Shown: positions 39,617 to 50,688 of the stretch, in pieces
Layout: the number at the start of each line of letters is the position of its first letter
Position numbering within the stretch: the first letter of the stretch is position 1
Assembly: GCA_025602915.1 (NCBI GenBank)
Contig: JAHLJZ010000063.1
Location: forward strand, 62,001 to 126,000
Origin: Paraphysoderma sedebokerense
Taxonomy: Eukaryota; Blastocladiomycota; Physodermatomycetes; Physodermatales; Physodermataceae
DNA: 64,000 bases
Direction: 5' to 3'
The notes under the pieces: generated by a model
The model's database searches: none
The model's input: the letters and a program-made list of their open reading frames with translations, nothing else
What the model was told of the DNA's origin: nothing
Position numbers and translations under genes: made by a program

Positions 39617-41302
39617 TCAATCTCCAGGTTTGAATATTACATTTGCACATTTTAGTCTCTGCTTGACATCTGAAAACATCTCGTCTAACCACGATCCTTT
39701 TATTCCATTTGACATTCCTGTATAAGTAGTAAGAATTAGCAGACTTTTCGTGGCCAACTTATGCATCTTAAATCGTTTTGAAAAATACGAAAGCATCACA
39801 TACCATCTAATAATAAGCTCTTCGTCGTTTTCAACTCTGCTATTGCTACATCGTCCCAATTCCTTGATATAACCGTCCTCCACTCTCCTGATTTTTTCAA
39901 TTTGTTGGCTACTGTCGCGTTTAATCCACTGGGAATAGGTGAATGTCCGGTGTACAATTCATGGAGAATGAGGGCCGCCGCATAATGATCCATTTCTGGC
40001 GAGACTATCGTGGTGGATACCGTATCGGGCAGAGTGTATTCGGGTGTAAACGTAGCGTCCCTTAAAGACTCGCCAACTTTACAGGCAGAACTGAGATTTG
40101 TCAATTCAAAGAAAAAGCGGCCAGATCGACATGGAAGGCTGAAATTGGGGTTTTCCGAAATTCCTTCAGACGAAATTCAAATGCGATTGAGATTTCATTC
40201 AGCCGTTAGTGAGCCATCAGACTCGGATAGGAATCCAAAATTGACTACAAACGGGGAAGCATTTCCTTAATCGCTTTCGGAGTTAATTCTCTAAAGCGCT
40301 GTAAATTCAAACGACACACCACGCTATCCGGGGTTATATTGCAATGAACATAGTTTCCACTTTTTAACCGCTGCAATATGAATAGGATATTGTATGCGAG
40401 ACAATCCTGGATAACTGACATTAACTCGAAAGGAAAACTCCACCAGGACAGCCAAGACACAAACTTACTTTTAGCGTCAAGGGAAAAGGCTCTAATTTAT
40501 CGGCCTTTAGTACATGACGTAAATCGCTTGGTTTCCACTCGTACACAAGAGCTATTCATAAAGCAATATTGACACATGAACGATTCAATTTGACAATGAG
40601 CCCGAAAATTACCCAAGTGTGATCCCACCATTGGTTGCAACCCTTGCAGAGCCATTTTCTTCGTATCATCTTCTGTCACTTCATAAATTAATTCAAGCGG
40701 AATGTAAAACCTTTCTCCTGAAAATGCGCTGTTCAAGTAACAAAGGGTCGAGGTCATCATACGTCAACGAGTTCAAAATTTGAAATACGATTCGTACAGA
40801 TTAAACTGACATTCGCGCCTTATATCATTTATAGTCGGATTAAACTTGAATATATGGGAAAGATCATCGTTATTGTAAACGGCTTTGAATATTGTATGCG
40901 ATGAGTTGAGTGGTGCGAAATATTCCCCTGTTTGCTCCGCCGCGGATGAGGTGAGATAATAGTAAAGTTGCCAATCCAACATGAAAAAGACATACAGTGG
41001 CTCGGATTAATGTTATCAAAATAGGCCCACGCTTCTCCCAATTCATCTTTCAGTGCTGTAACAACGGGAAAGGCCGATTAGGGCTCTGAGTCTCGAAAGT
41101 GAGGTCTTCGAATAAACCAGACCTAGATAATCGGACAATGTCGCCGGCCCAGGTGGGTCCTTAGCTGTGACCATATCTGTGCCTAGACCCACGAAAAAGT
41201 TTATTATTAGTACACATTTTTTGCAACGGATTTACGAAGATTGAAATGGTGCAAAGTACTAGTACTTGTAGCGCTTTCATTGATCGACTGGGTGGCGTCC
41301 AT
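39617..41302 (-). CDS. Protein kinase-like pseudokinase (right copy)
   Basis: Identical to 4113-5798. The catalytic-loop equivalent lies near 40330, the SPEM and helix F segment near 39960-40000, and the stop at 39617. Catalytic aspartates of HRD and DFG are both replaced. It sits between CDT1 and the P5B ATPase gene, all on the minus strand, with separate promoters likely. The possible extra 5' exon (IWIDGVEQLARSEQAGLSLL) would lie at about 41400-41480. Confidence 0.65.
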
Positions 41303-41677
41303 TTGAGTTATAAAACAAAAACGTCTGAAATATTCTCAACTAAATCTAGTGCGCCGGAAAAATCTGCGATGTTATATAGCCTGGATTTCTGCTCTTTAGT
41401 TGTTAAATATTACCTAAGTAGTGAAAGGCCGGCCTGTTCTGACCGCGCCAGTTGCTCGACCCCGTCGATCCATATTCTAATTCAAACAAAATAACATCCA
41501 CGAACAAGAAGAATCGAGTGCAGCTCGATTCAACATCTGATCATTCATGGTCCACGATTTTTATGCCAGGAAAATTCTATTGGATTCAGAAGTTTCTACT
41601 AAAATAAAATTAAAGGCGATCTGGGATGAATAGGGATATAACATCTATCTAAACATAATCTCTAACTCTAAATGAAA

Positions 41678-44600
41678 TTATAAAGTCATGATACTTTCTT
41701 CCCGCATCCACTTCCGCCGCAGCCACTCGCGTACATATCCCAAAACGCCTATTTTCTCGATTGTCAAATCGACCACTACATTCAAAGCCATTAGCACAGC
41801 GAGAATGGTCCTGAAACTTCTTGGTAAAACATTATGGCCCAAGGGAGAGTTATAATCGGGTATATTCCAATTTGGGCGTGGGTAACCCAAATGTTCCAAC
41901 ACATCAGGAGATCCGCAGTTAATTCGAAACCAGCAGGTCAATGGAGATGGATCAGATAGAACCCAAATGAAGGGAATCACGAGAAGAATAAAATAAACTA
42001 CGGTGTACATGTAATTTCGGTAAAAAGCACGGCGATACTTGTGCCCAAAGTTAAAGGTGGCCCCTGTAGTATGATTAAAAGAAATAGAGTTAAATATCGA
42101 CAAAACGACGAATAACTTGAAGCAAGTAACAAACCTGCGTTCACCAATTGTATGACAGCAAGCGGTCCGATGACAGCACTCTCGTAATTGTCGCCGAGTA
42201 ACCACCATCGCGACAGGTCAATAGCATTTCCATCAAACTCATTGCACAAGAACCACCCTTGCTTGAAGAGCAATATTACAGCAGCCAGTAGAAATAAAAA
42301 ATTAATGAAGGCTTGAATTACTACTGAAAAGACAGTTTGAGGACCAAGTAATCGAGAAGTTGGTCGGATCGGGTACAGTTTAGATTTAGGAACTGCGAAT
42401 GTGAGAAGATAGGACGTTGATATGACCGTGATACCATCCATGTAGATCCTAAAGAGAAGTCAGTGAATTGTTAACAAAGTGATCGAAGAGGAACCCGCGA
42501 TAGCAAGGTTTAAATCTTACCAAACCCATTGCGGCAATACAATTGAAAAATAATAAGTAATAAATGCTTGGGACGAAATGGTTAAGCCGTACATGACCAA
42601 GAACTACATAGGGAAGCCGATCAAAAATCATGTCTCACCAATTCAAATTAATAGTGGTGAACTTACTTTATAACAGGCAAACGACGTTGCTAAGGCCGCC
42701 CGACCTTCACAAACAAGATCGACGCAAGAGTGGACGCTCCTGGTATGACATCGTCAGCTTTAACTGTTCAGTTGAAATCTTCGCGTAGTCCATCGACTAC
42801 AACAAAAAAAAATAAACGACATACAATGTCTTAGAACTAAAAGGTGCCGCAATACTGGCCTCAGCTTCCGACAACGCTATCCCTGCATGCGCAACTCGTA
42901 GTGCTCCTACATCATTCCCGCCGTCACCGCACATTCCAGTAATGCCTTTGGCTTTATGCAACTCTAGACATTCTACTTTATCGCTCGGCGACATGCGAGA
43001 AAAAACGCGAATATCTGTATTATTTCAAATCAGTATTTGTCCATAAATCAGAGTAGAGGAAGGAAAACAATGAGGCAGCGGGGAGGTTGCAAAACCAGAA
43101 AATTACGAACCTGACAAAATATCGGATATCTCTCCCGTTTCAATCAATCTGTTAAACGCTTTACCGGTAACGGCCAACTCCACCGGCATTAGAGTTTTCC
43201 ATTTTAACATATCCAATATCGTCTCAAAAGTTACAACCTCTTCAGTGTCAAAATTGCGCCACACCACTCTATCTCTCCTTTTCTTCAAAGAGGCATCTCC
43301 ATTGGGTGCGCCGTTGACTTTTAAATCTTCTTCAACCGATTCTAAATCACCTAACATCACTGGTACCACACCAGAGGACAGCGAAGAGTTTACAGCGTCA
43401 GGTAACTTGCAAGATTTAGATGCAGTTCGAAGTGGTATCACCGACGAAGTAGGTTCAAGTCGCGAAATCATTCCGCATTGTCGAGCAATGTAAATCCCTG
43501 TGTATGCGTTGTCACCTGTAATCATCACTGTTCGGATCGATCCCTTCTTCAGCTCGTTAATTGCCGCAGTAGTATCATGTTTCAAGTTGTTCCTGGTTAG
43601 AAACAATACCCATAGTTAGTCACTATTTGAGGATTCAACATGTGAAAAGTGGTACCTAAACACGATCAGCCCAGCAATCCTTATTCCATGCTCTATTTCA
43701 TCTCGGGACCAATTATTCAGCATTTCCATCAATTCCTTTCTGGTCCCGTGAACACGCTTACATCCAATGGCCAAAACATAACCTCCCTCCTTTGCTAATC
43801 TCGCTGTCGTAGCGTCGTAATTTGTTGGGAGAAACTTTGAAAAGTCTTGATCCGAGACGGTAAGCTTCTTTATTCTTTCAAAAGAGCCTTTGACATAAAC
43901 ATCGAAATAATCCTGCTCATTATTATCGTTGGCGGTGGGTTGGGAGTGGGACTCGTTGTAGTGCTTAACAATAACTGCCATGCATTGCCGAGCGTGCAGA
44001 AATTCAAATCGCTTCAATACCAAAATCCTATCTCCGCTGGAATTGTTTACCACTTCATCAAACTTCTGATTATTGTCGGCGCTGCTCGAGTTGTCGTCGG
44101 AGTCAAACGGATTTGTTGCAGACCCATGCAAAATTTCGTTACCTGTCCATTTAAACATTTCAACGTCTACAGGATTACCGACATATCCATCTTTGCCGTC
44201 AACAACAACCTTTGAGACTTCATGGCATGACGCAATGCCCAGTTGTAAGGTTTCGTCCTCAATACCAGTGAAAGTTTCTATTACATCGGTAAAGGCGTAT
44301 TCGAGAGATGAATTAGAATAAATATTGTCGGTTGAAGTTTCACTATAGTCGACCTTTGTCGTTGGACTTGTCCCAGGTTGATGCACAAAATCGGCAGTAG
44401 AGTTCGCTTGCTTGATCGGTGAGCGAGGAGATGACGAAAGCGAGTGATCGCTTATAAGTTGCTGTGACGGTTTCAGGACTCCGTACATTTCGAGATTTTC
44501 CTTCGTCAGCGTCCCTAAAGTCAGCGTTAGCGGTCGAATGTCGGGCAACTCGAATTCTGCGTGTCAATGAGTATACTCACCTGTCTTATCGAAGCAGAAT

Positions 44601-47226
44601 ATCTTGATTTTTCCCGAAACCGTTATCCGTTGTAGATCAACACAAAATATATCATGCACCTTTGATAGTCTCGTTGATGCCACTACGATCCAACAAAAGT
44701 GAGCTACGGAATACCCAACTGAAGATTATTTCAATATGATACGCACCACTCTGACCTGCGATTAACACTGCCGGTAAAATCGGATTTAGCACTTCACTGA
44801 TGGTGAATAATGCATAGAACCATCCCGTGGTAACGCTGCCATGGCCCATTTCTAGAATTACCACAGTGAAGGCAAATATTCCATACAAAACTAGAATACA
44901 ATAAACTATCTTTAACTGCGTTTGAAAGATAAATTTCAACGGCAAAGGATGTAGAATAGACTTCACAAGACTACCACGGGTTGTGGAGGTACCTGTCGAC
45001 AGAGTGAGTAAAATAGCGGCATGCTCAACAGAAGGCGGATAGGGAACGGTAGAATTAGTATGGGTTGACCGGGCTTGGAGGAGTTCTGTACCGGCATGTA
45101 CGATATTCTGTTTGCAGTAATCGTGTATCGTATCGATCGCTTTAAGATATTGATATTTGGACTCGTCAATGGGAAGCTTACGAATGGGCATACTCTCTCC
45201 CGTCAGTCCGGCCTCGTTAATCACCATTTCTCCACGGAGCAATATAGCGTCTACGGGAATTTTTGTGGTGTTAGAGTCAGGTATGGCAATAATATCTCCC
45301 GGAACTAGATAATCCGGATGAACCGTAACCCAACAAGATGATCTATAAGCCATAACTTCGGAAAGATCAGAATGCATTGCAAGGTCGCGCAAACGACGCT
45401 GCGATTTTTGGATAGTGTAAATTTTCACGCCAGTCGATAAGATGATGACGAGAGATAAAAGCGTTCTAATTGAGTTCACATCAATTATATGGATTCTCCG
45501 GAAAAGTGAAATGAGTAAAGAAATCATACCCCATCTGCCAATAAGCAAAATACACCCAAACTAAAAGACAACTGCCCTGGTATATATATAGCCACCCCGA
45601 ACACTCTCGCACGACCGCCTCCCAGACAGAATCAATCGTCACTTCAATTCTATTTGGTCCAACAGTTTCGACCCGTGTTATCGCTTCCTTTGAGCTCAGT
45701 CCGGTTTGTAAATAACGAAGGAAGGTCGAATCTGGTGGGATTATATCCGGGCGATGAACGCCGAAAGATTTATGACTTGAATCATAAACGTAACGAGTAG
45801 ACGAATAGGAGAAGAAAGGGACTTTGAGTGACGAAGTCCTTTTAATCGGTAGCAATGTGATGCGAGTGGAGAACCTACAACCCCCGAGGATGTATTAAGT
45901 TTCGAACCATAAACAGAGTATACGACAGCGAGAAAGCCTTTGATGACTCATAATTACCTAAAGTATCGGTCCAGGATTCTTTCGACATGTGCGACTGCTT
46001 TCAGCAATCTACTGTCACTGGATCCAATAGTATCTATAGCAATGACTTCTTCCACACAGACATGTTCTGCATTGATAGGATCTGGGCAAGCCAGCCAGCA
46101 CCACTTTCGTATTCTTTCATCTCTCAGCAACTTCAACATCACTACCCAGATAACTGCCACATGCCATATAAGCACAAAGGTGAATGCCATGAGATCATCT
46201 GAATAGAAGAATCTGGTCGATCCAGGAGCGGATGCAACCGGAAGAAATGAATAGTAATCCAGTATGACGACAATCAACAAGCTGTATAAGTAGGCACCGA
46301 TGATTGGAAATGTTGCGTATAACAAATTGCCGATATGGTGGGACCTGTGATAAGAAAAAGTCAAACCAGAGCAGTCCTTCCGGACAAAGGGCACCTTGGT
46401 CGATTTTCGGTCCTCCCAGGACTGTTGACTCTTTCGCTGAGAAATTTCTGCAACTTTTTTTATGCTTATCCAGGAAATTAAAAGAACTGCCTCTGCTGCA
46501 AATATCAAGAAAAATATGACCCAAAATGGTTCTGAAAGGGTGAATGAACTTGGTGGAGTGGGGGAAGGGCAGGTAACCCATGACAATGAAGTCGAATTTA
46601 CAGAACCGAGTGCGAAATCGAGAACTGTGGTATTGATAGCTGCAGAGCATACTTCAAAAGTCTTTGAAATTTTTTCGGAGGTCGAAATGTTGCTGACATT
46701 CACGAAAAGTGATGGTCCCTGACTCGATTGAGTACCGGAAGATAATTTGTCAAAGACTGGCGGGTTCGGATTACAAGGTATCCAGGAAGTAAATCTGGTG
46801 AAGGATGTATCCAACGATTCTGGACAACTACATTGGAAAGTACTCTTGTGTCGTGCGCAGACTATTAAGCTGGACTCGTTCCCAGAGTTTGGATGACAGT
46901 ATCCATCGCCACAGTAGATGTGAGTTCGGTCTTGACATTTCGGTTGAAGGTTCGGCGGGCATGAACTGATCGATTCGGCACACAACAGTGGACACGGGGT
47001 ATTCAGAAATGAGGGAAGTGGGCAAGTATTGCCGTTTACATCAAAGTCGTTTACTTTTAACGAGAAATATGATGAGTGACATTGAATTTGCTAATTGATG
47101 GAGATCAACAAAGAGCTTACCATTATGTAGATAAGGATAAGACGAGGTCTTTTGGAAGAGCGACAGCAGCAAAAAAAATGTCACTCCTGACAGCAGTGAC
47201 AATTTGAACACTGTTGTGGTAGCCAT
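41678..47226 (-). CDS. P5B-type (ATP13A-like) transport ATPase with cysteine-rich N-terminal extension
   Basis: P5B pumps (ATP13A2, yeast Ypk9) act in endolysosome or vacuole membranes; animal members export polyamines to the cytosol. The ATG at 47226 starts a signal peptide (MATTTVFKLSLLSGVTFFLL), then a region with about a dozen cysteines (CPLLCAESISSC, IYCGDGYCH, FQCSCPES) before the first membrane helix. The catalytic core has LTGESMP, DKTGTLT (catalytic Asp codon 44588-44590, motif split by a 66-nt intron 44515-44580), VYVKGSFE, VMITGDNAYT and MCGDGGNDVGAL. The family's PPxLP in helix 4 reads NPILPAVLIAG here. The end is a set of hydrophobic helices with YLLTFAVPKSKLYPIRPT, as in P5B pumps. 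Substrate unknown. About ten or more introns. Confidence 0.9.
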
Positions 47227-47880
47227 CTCCACAGATGTCGGGACAACAAACAACTACTATTTCTCAGTTCTCTACAGGAGACGGTTTTATTTTCAACGAT
47301 CAAGAAGACGAACGAATGGAATACAAAGTGACAATGTGTGAAAGCGTGGAGAATGAGACGGCCACATAAAGGTCAACGCTTTCTGAAGTATGCTTATCCT
47401 GCCCTCACATATTTCATAGATAGCGCATCCCATGTACATTGTGCAGATCAAACACACCGACAGAGTATCAATGAAGAATGGGCGGGCCGACCTGATTGTA
47501 TCCTCCAAAATGGCACGCTTGGATGAGACCAGCCTTGTGGCGATTGGGTTTGAGGTTTGCAACTGCAGGGAACGGGGATTCATAGAATAGCCGAAAGAGG
47601 CATGTAGCTTTTCTGATGATAAATTTTATCTGGCACTTTGATGCTTGCATATTTCACTGATCAGAAATCAGCTATTGGCAAGGTGCAAGCATGTATATAC
47701 GACATACCGCGGATCGACTGATGTGTCGCATTCATCAAATGGACCAGCGAGCAAGCTTGGCTGTAAGTTGAGACGATTTTCTCTTTGCTCGATCTGACTT
47801 CTTGAATATTACCATACTTGTGGACATATCATCTCACCAAAGTCGTCGTCTATGTCAAAGAAATGATCATTCGGCAAAAA

Positions 47881-47955
47881 TGGAATACACTATTGATATG
47901 ATATTGTCATGATTTTTAGTGTCTTCTTGTATGATTGGCAACAAGAATAATTTAG
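47881..47955 (+). repeat. Diverged direct repeat, upstream arm
   Basis: Shares TTGATATGATATTG, then CATGA, TTTTAGTGTCTT and GATTGGCAAC in the same order and spacing with 48672-48745, about 790 bp downstream, with scattered substitutions and small gaps. Confidence 0.7.
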
Positions 47956-48671
47956 CTTCATTGGAAAAATTCGCTGCGGTGAGGGCCACAATGATCATAG
48001 ACAGCCATTGGTCGACGTGAAACGTAACCATAGAAATTTGCTGTCAAGACGGCTTATTATAACCCAGAGGAGCAATTTTTATATGGATGTTCCCATCAAA
48101 CTGTAATATTTTTTGTCACAAAGTGGCAGCAAAATTTCAGTGTCTGTCGTCTGTTTTATGAAGGCAAGGGGATTTTGTTCCTTCACAGTACACGAATAAT
48201 ATATTGTATCATACTCGTACCTCATTTGTCAGGCATGAAATTGTAATACAGAGGCACTACAACCCCATCCCGATCTTCACCAAATCTGGGTTTTGACGTT
48301 CTGTGTAACACACAAATGTCGATATTCTTCCATATCAGTCATGGAATACAATATCATCCATCTTGAGTGGCTGTTTTAAATATAACTATTGTCGATCAAT
48401 TTCGCCCACACCTTTTATAGCAAATCCTGCGCAACACAAGATCCATTCATTCATCATGAGTTTGAATGGCCCAGTTCTTCACGGGATAATCAGTCGTGAT
48501 TCAGCTTCTCGAACTTTCTCGGCCTCAACGAATTACCAAGTCTGGACTCTGGAATGAGAACAGGCCAAGATAAATTTAGGTTGCTGTTTGTTTGCTGTTT
48601 GCTTGCTGCTGTTGTGACTGTGATTGCCGTCGTGTATGTCCAAGTCAGAGAGGCAACCACTCCTCAAAGAT

Positions 48672-48745
48672 AGAATATACTAATGCTCTTGATATGATAT
48701 TGCCATGACTTTTAGTGTCTTTTTTTGGATTGGCAACATTCAACA
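48672..48745 (+). repeat. Diverged direct repeat, downstream arm
   Basis: Second arm of the pair, ending about 155 bp before the coiled-coil start codon. It could be a duplicated promoter element or remnants of a small dispersed repeat. Confidence 0.7.
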
Positions 48746-48828
48746 ATTCGGCTGGATTGGAGCATTCTCTCTGTATTCCTCTGGAGAAGGTCACGTACGC
48801 GGTTGTGCTCGGCCACATCCTGCCTGCA

Positions 48829-48837
48829 TATAAAAGG
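48829..48837 (+). promoter_or_regulatory. TATA box of the coiled-coil gene
   Basis: TATAAAAGG, 65 bases before the start codon, followed by a pyrimidine-rich stretch of the kind found at fungal transcription starts. It is the clearest TATA element in the window. Confidence 0.55.
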
Positions 48838-48901
48838 CAGGTCTTTCCCTCTTCCCTTCCTCCCTCCAAATTTGCTACTCCTCCCCATCCTGTGCACACT
48901 C

Positions 48902-49721
48902 ATGGCGAATCAACAAACAACCAGCGACCTTGTCCCTTCCTCCCAACTGCAAAGCCTGACTGAACAAGTGTCTCAGCGAGGTTTTCAGCTACAAAGCCTG
49001 ACTGAACAAATTGCTCGGCGAGGTTCTCTGCTACAAAAATTGACTGAACAAGTACAAAGCCTGACTGAACAAGTGTCTCGGCAAGGTTCTCAGCTACAAA
49101 GCCTGACTGAACAAATGACCCGACTTGATACTTTGTCGGCCGACAGACATTTGCAGTTGGAAGAAAGACTGGCTCAGCATTTGGCTCAGCAAGGTTTGCA
49201 ACCCAAATCGCTGAACTTTCTGGTGAGTAGTTGATGGTTCTACATCTCTTCCTTGCGCTCTAACGATCTGTGCATTATTTTGTCATTTCACTCTTATCAC
49301 TTTCTTTCTACTTTCCCCTTTATCCGCCTTTTGGATATTTATCCACCTTCTGGGTACCCTTTCTTAATCTTCATATAAATTTTGATACTAACAATAGCAA
49401 AACGCCGCAGAAGATCCAAGAGATCAAACAAACCTGCCAGGAGGGTCACCTTTAAGGAACAACATCTCGTCACCGTCTTCCTCCTCGAGTAGGCTCCACG
49501 TAGTTGATAGAGAGTCTGGATTGTTAACTCCCGGCTTGGCTAGCAAGTCAATCTTCGAAACTTTGTTTCCTTCCGCTGTCTTTGTCTTGGCATCCTTAAG
49601 GCATCCGGTGCACGCCGGGTCGCGCGAATATACAAGATTTCTGAGTGTTCTTCTCGCATATGTTGCCGCGGATTTAGGCTTAACGTTATTGGATACGGTA
49701 TATATATTATTGTTCGTTTAA
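48902..49721 (+). CDS. Repetitive coiled-coil protein with hydrophobic C-terminus
   Basis: Two exons joined by an intron from 49219 to about 49397; the join is in frame. The ATG at 48902 (MANQQTTSDLVPSS) leads into four to five imperfect 14-residue repeats of the form LQSLTEQVSRQGSQ, i.e. two heptads with leucine at the core positions, predicting a long parallel coiled coil. Then come a serine-rich linker (ISSPSSSSSRLHV) and a hydrophobic C-terminus (FLSVLLAYVAADLGLTLLDT) ending VYILLFV, which could be a tail anchor. About 215 residues. No homologue recognised; it may be lineage-specific. A strong TATA box precedes it. Confidence 0.65.
48947..49141 (+). repeat. 42-bp tandem repeat encoding coiled-coil double heptads
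   Basis: Core CAAAGCCTGACTGAACAA recurs four times almost unchanged, with one shortened unit (7 residues) in the middle. DNA-level identity between units is high, so the array is young and could vary in length between strains. Confidence 0.85.
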
Positions 49722-50688
49722 CTGATTAAGTTCCTACCTGCGCTCATGGTGATCTAACCGTGGCCTGAACATGTAGGGTTTAATGTCTCGCTGCTCGGCA
49801 TTTTGGGTTTCGATCGAACCGTTCTCGACAGGAATCCAAACCGGAATCGCGCCACAATAGAAACAAGACTAAGGGTATTGCTTAAAACACCGTTACGGAA
49901 TTGTACGATATAGATCCTGGACCTTTTAAATTGTATATTGTTATATACCAAATATCTTAGAGCCCTTAATGATCACCTCATGTATACACTGTATGTTGTA
50001 ATGTCTGTCATAAAATCTTGTGAATATTTGTAATTGTTTGCTGTATGATACTGCATTCATAATGCATGATCAACGTTGTAAAAAAGATTCGTATACTGGT
50101 GCCGACCTATCCCTCTCGTGATGCTGCGACATCACAATTATTTAAGCCGCACCATTCTGATAACAGAGTCCTCAAATCAATCGCTTAGATTGCTCTGCTA
50201 AGCTGCTCGATATTTAATAGTCTGCTTTTGCTTTTTGTGACAACTCATATCGAAGGTTATCGAACCCAACTCCGTTTTCACAGGCTCAACTGCATGTATT
50301 TCCACTTTCCAGCCGATTTCGTTCCACCTATTTTATTTACATTGCTAGTCGACCCGGCTCGCGACCTGACGCAAGAAGACAGTCCATCTATCGTCAACCG
50401 TGACTTCAATTTCCGACGCCCTTGGTCGTTGGCCGACCATCGATGCATAGTCACCTGTAGACAACTGCGACATCTTGACATTCGACTACCGCATATGAAG
50501 ATAGAGACAGTTTATGTCATCCCATTATTATATTTATAGGAAAAGGCCAATGGCTTGGGTCCGGACAACGTGACCCCGTGACCTATTCTCCTGCTTAATT
50601 CGACCTCGCTCAATTCGACCAACTTCACCAATACATTCTCATCCGACATCCACATCCGATAGATAGACTGTTTAAAACCCTGCAGAAT
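49722..50688. other. Intergenic region upstream of ATG3
   Basis: No supported gene. A plus-strand frame at 50228-50539 lacks an ATG and resembles nothing known. Presumed ATG3 promoter at the right end. Confidence 0.4.

Larger units (their letters stand above)
35505..46530. repeat. Right copy of the 11-kb direct repeat
   Basis: This copy holds the complete RING gene at its left border, CDT1, the pseudokinase and most of the P5B ATPase gene. At 46530/46531 sequence identity with the left copy ends, and the ATPase gene simply continues. This side therefore looks like the ancestral arrangement, and 11026/11027 looks like the novel joint. Confidence 0.95.
47227..48828. other. Intergenic region with a diverged internal duplication
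   Basis: No gene supported; a minus-strand frame at 47293-47583 has neither a good start nor a recognisable product. The region separates the minus-strand ATPase from the plus-strand coiled-coil gene, so both promoters lie here. It includes one arm of the repeat pair listed separately. Confidence 0.4.

Noticed and set aside
47293-47583. Minus-strand open frame upstream of the ATPase gene
   Set aside because: Hydrophobic but with weak start context and no family; it lies in the ATPase promoter region.
50228-50539. Plus-strand open frame upstream of ATG3
   Set aside because: No ATG start, mixed composition and no recognisable similarity.
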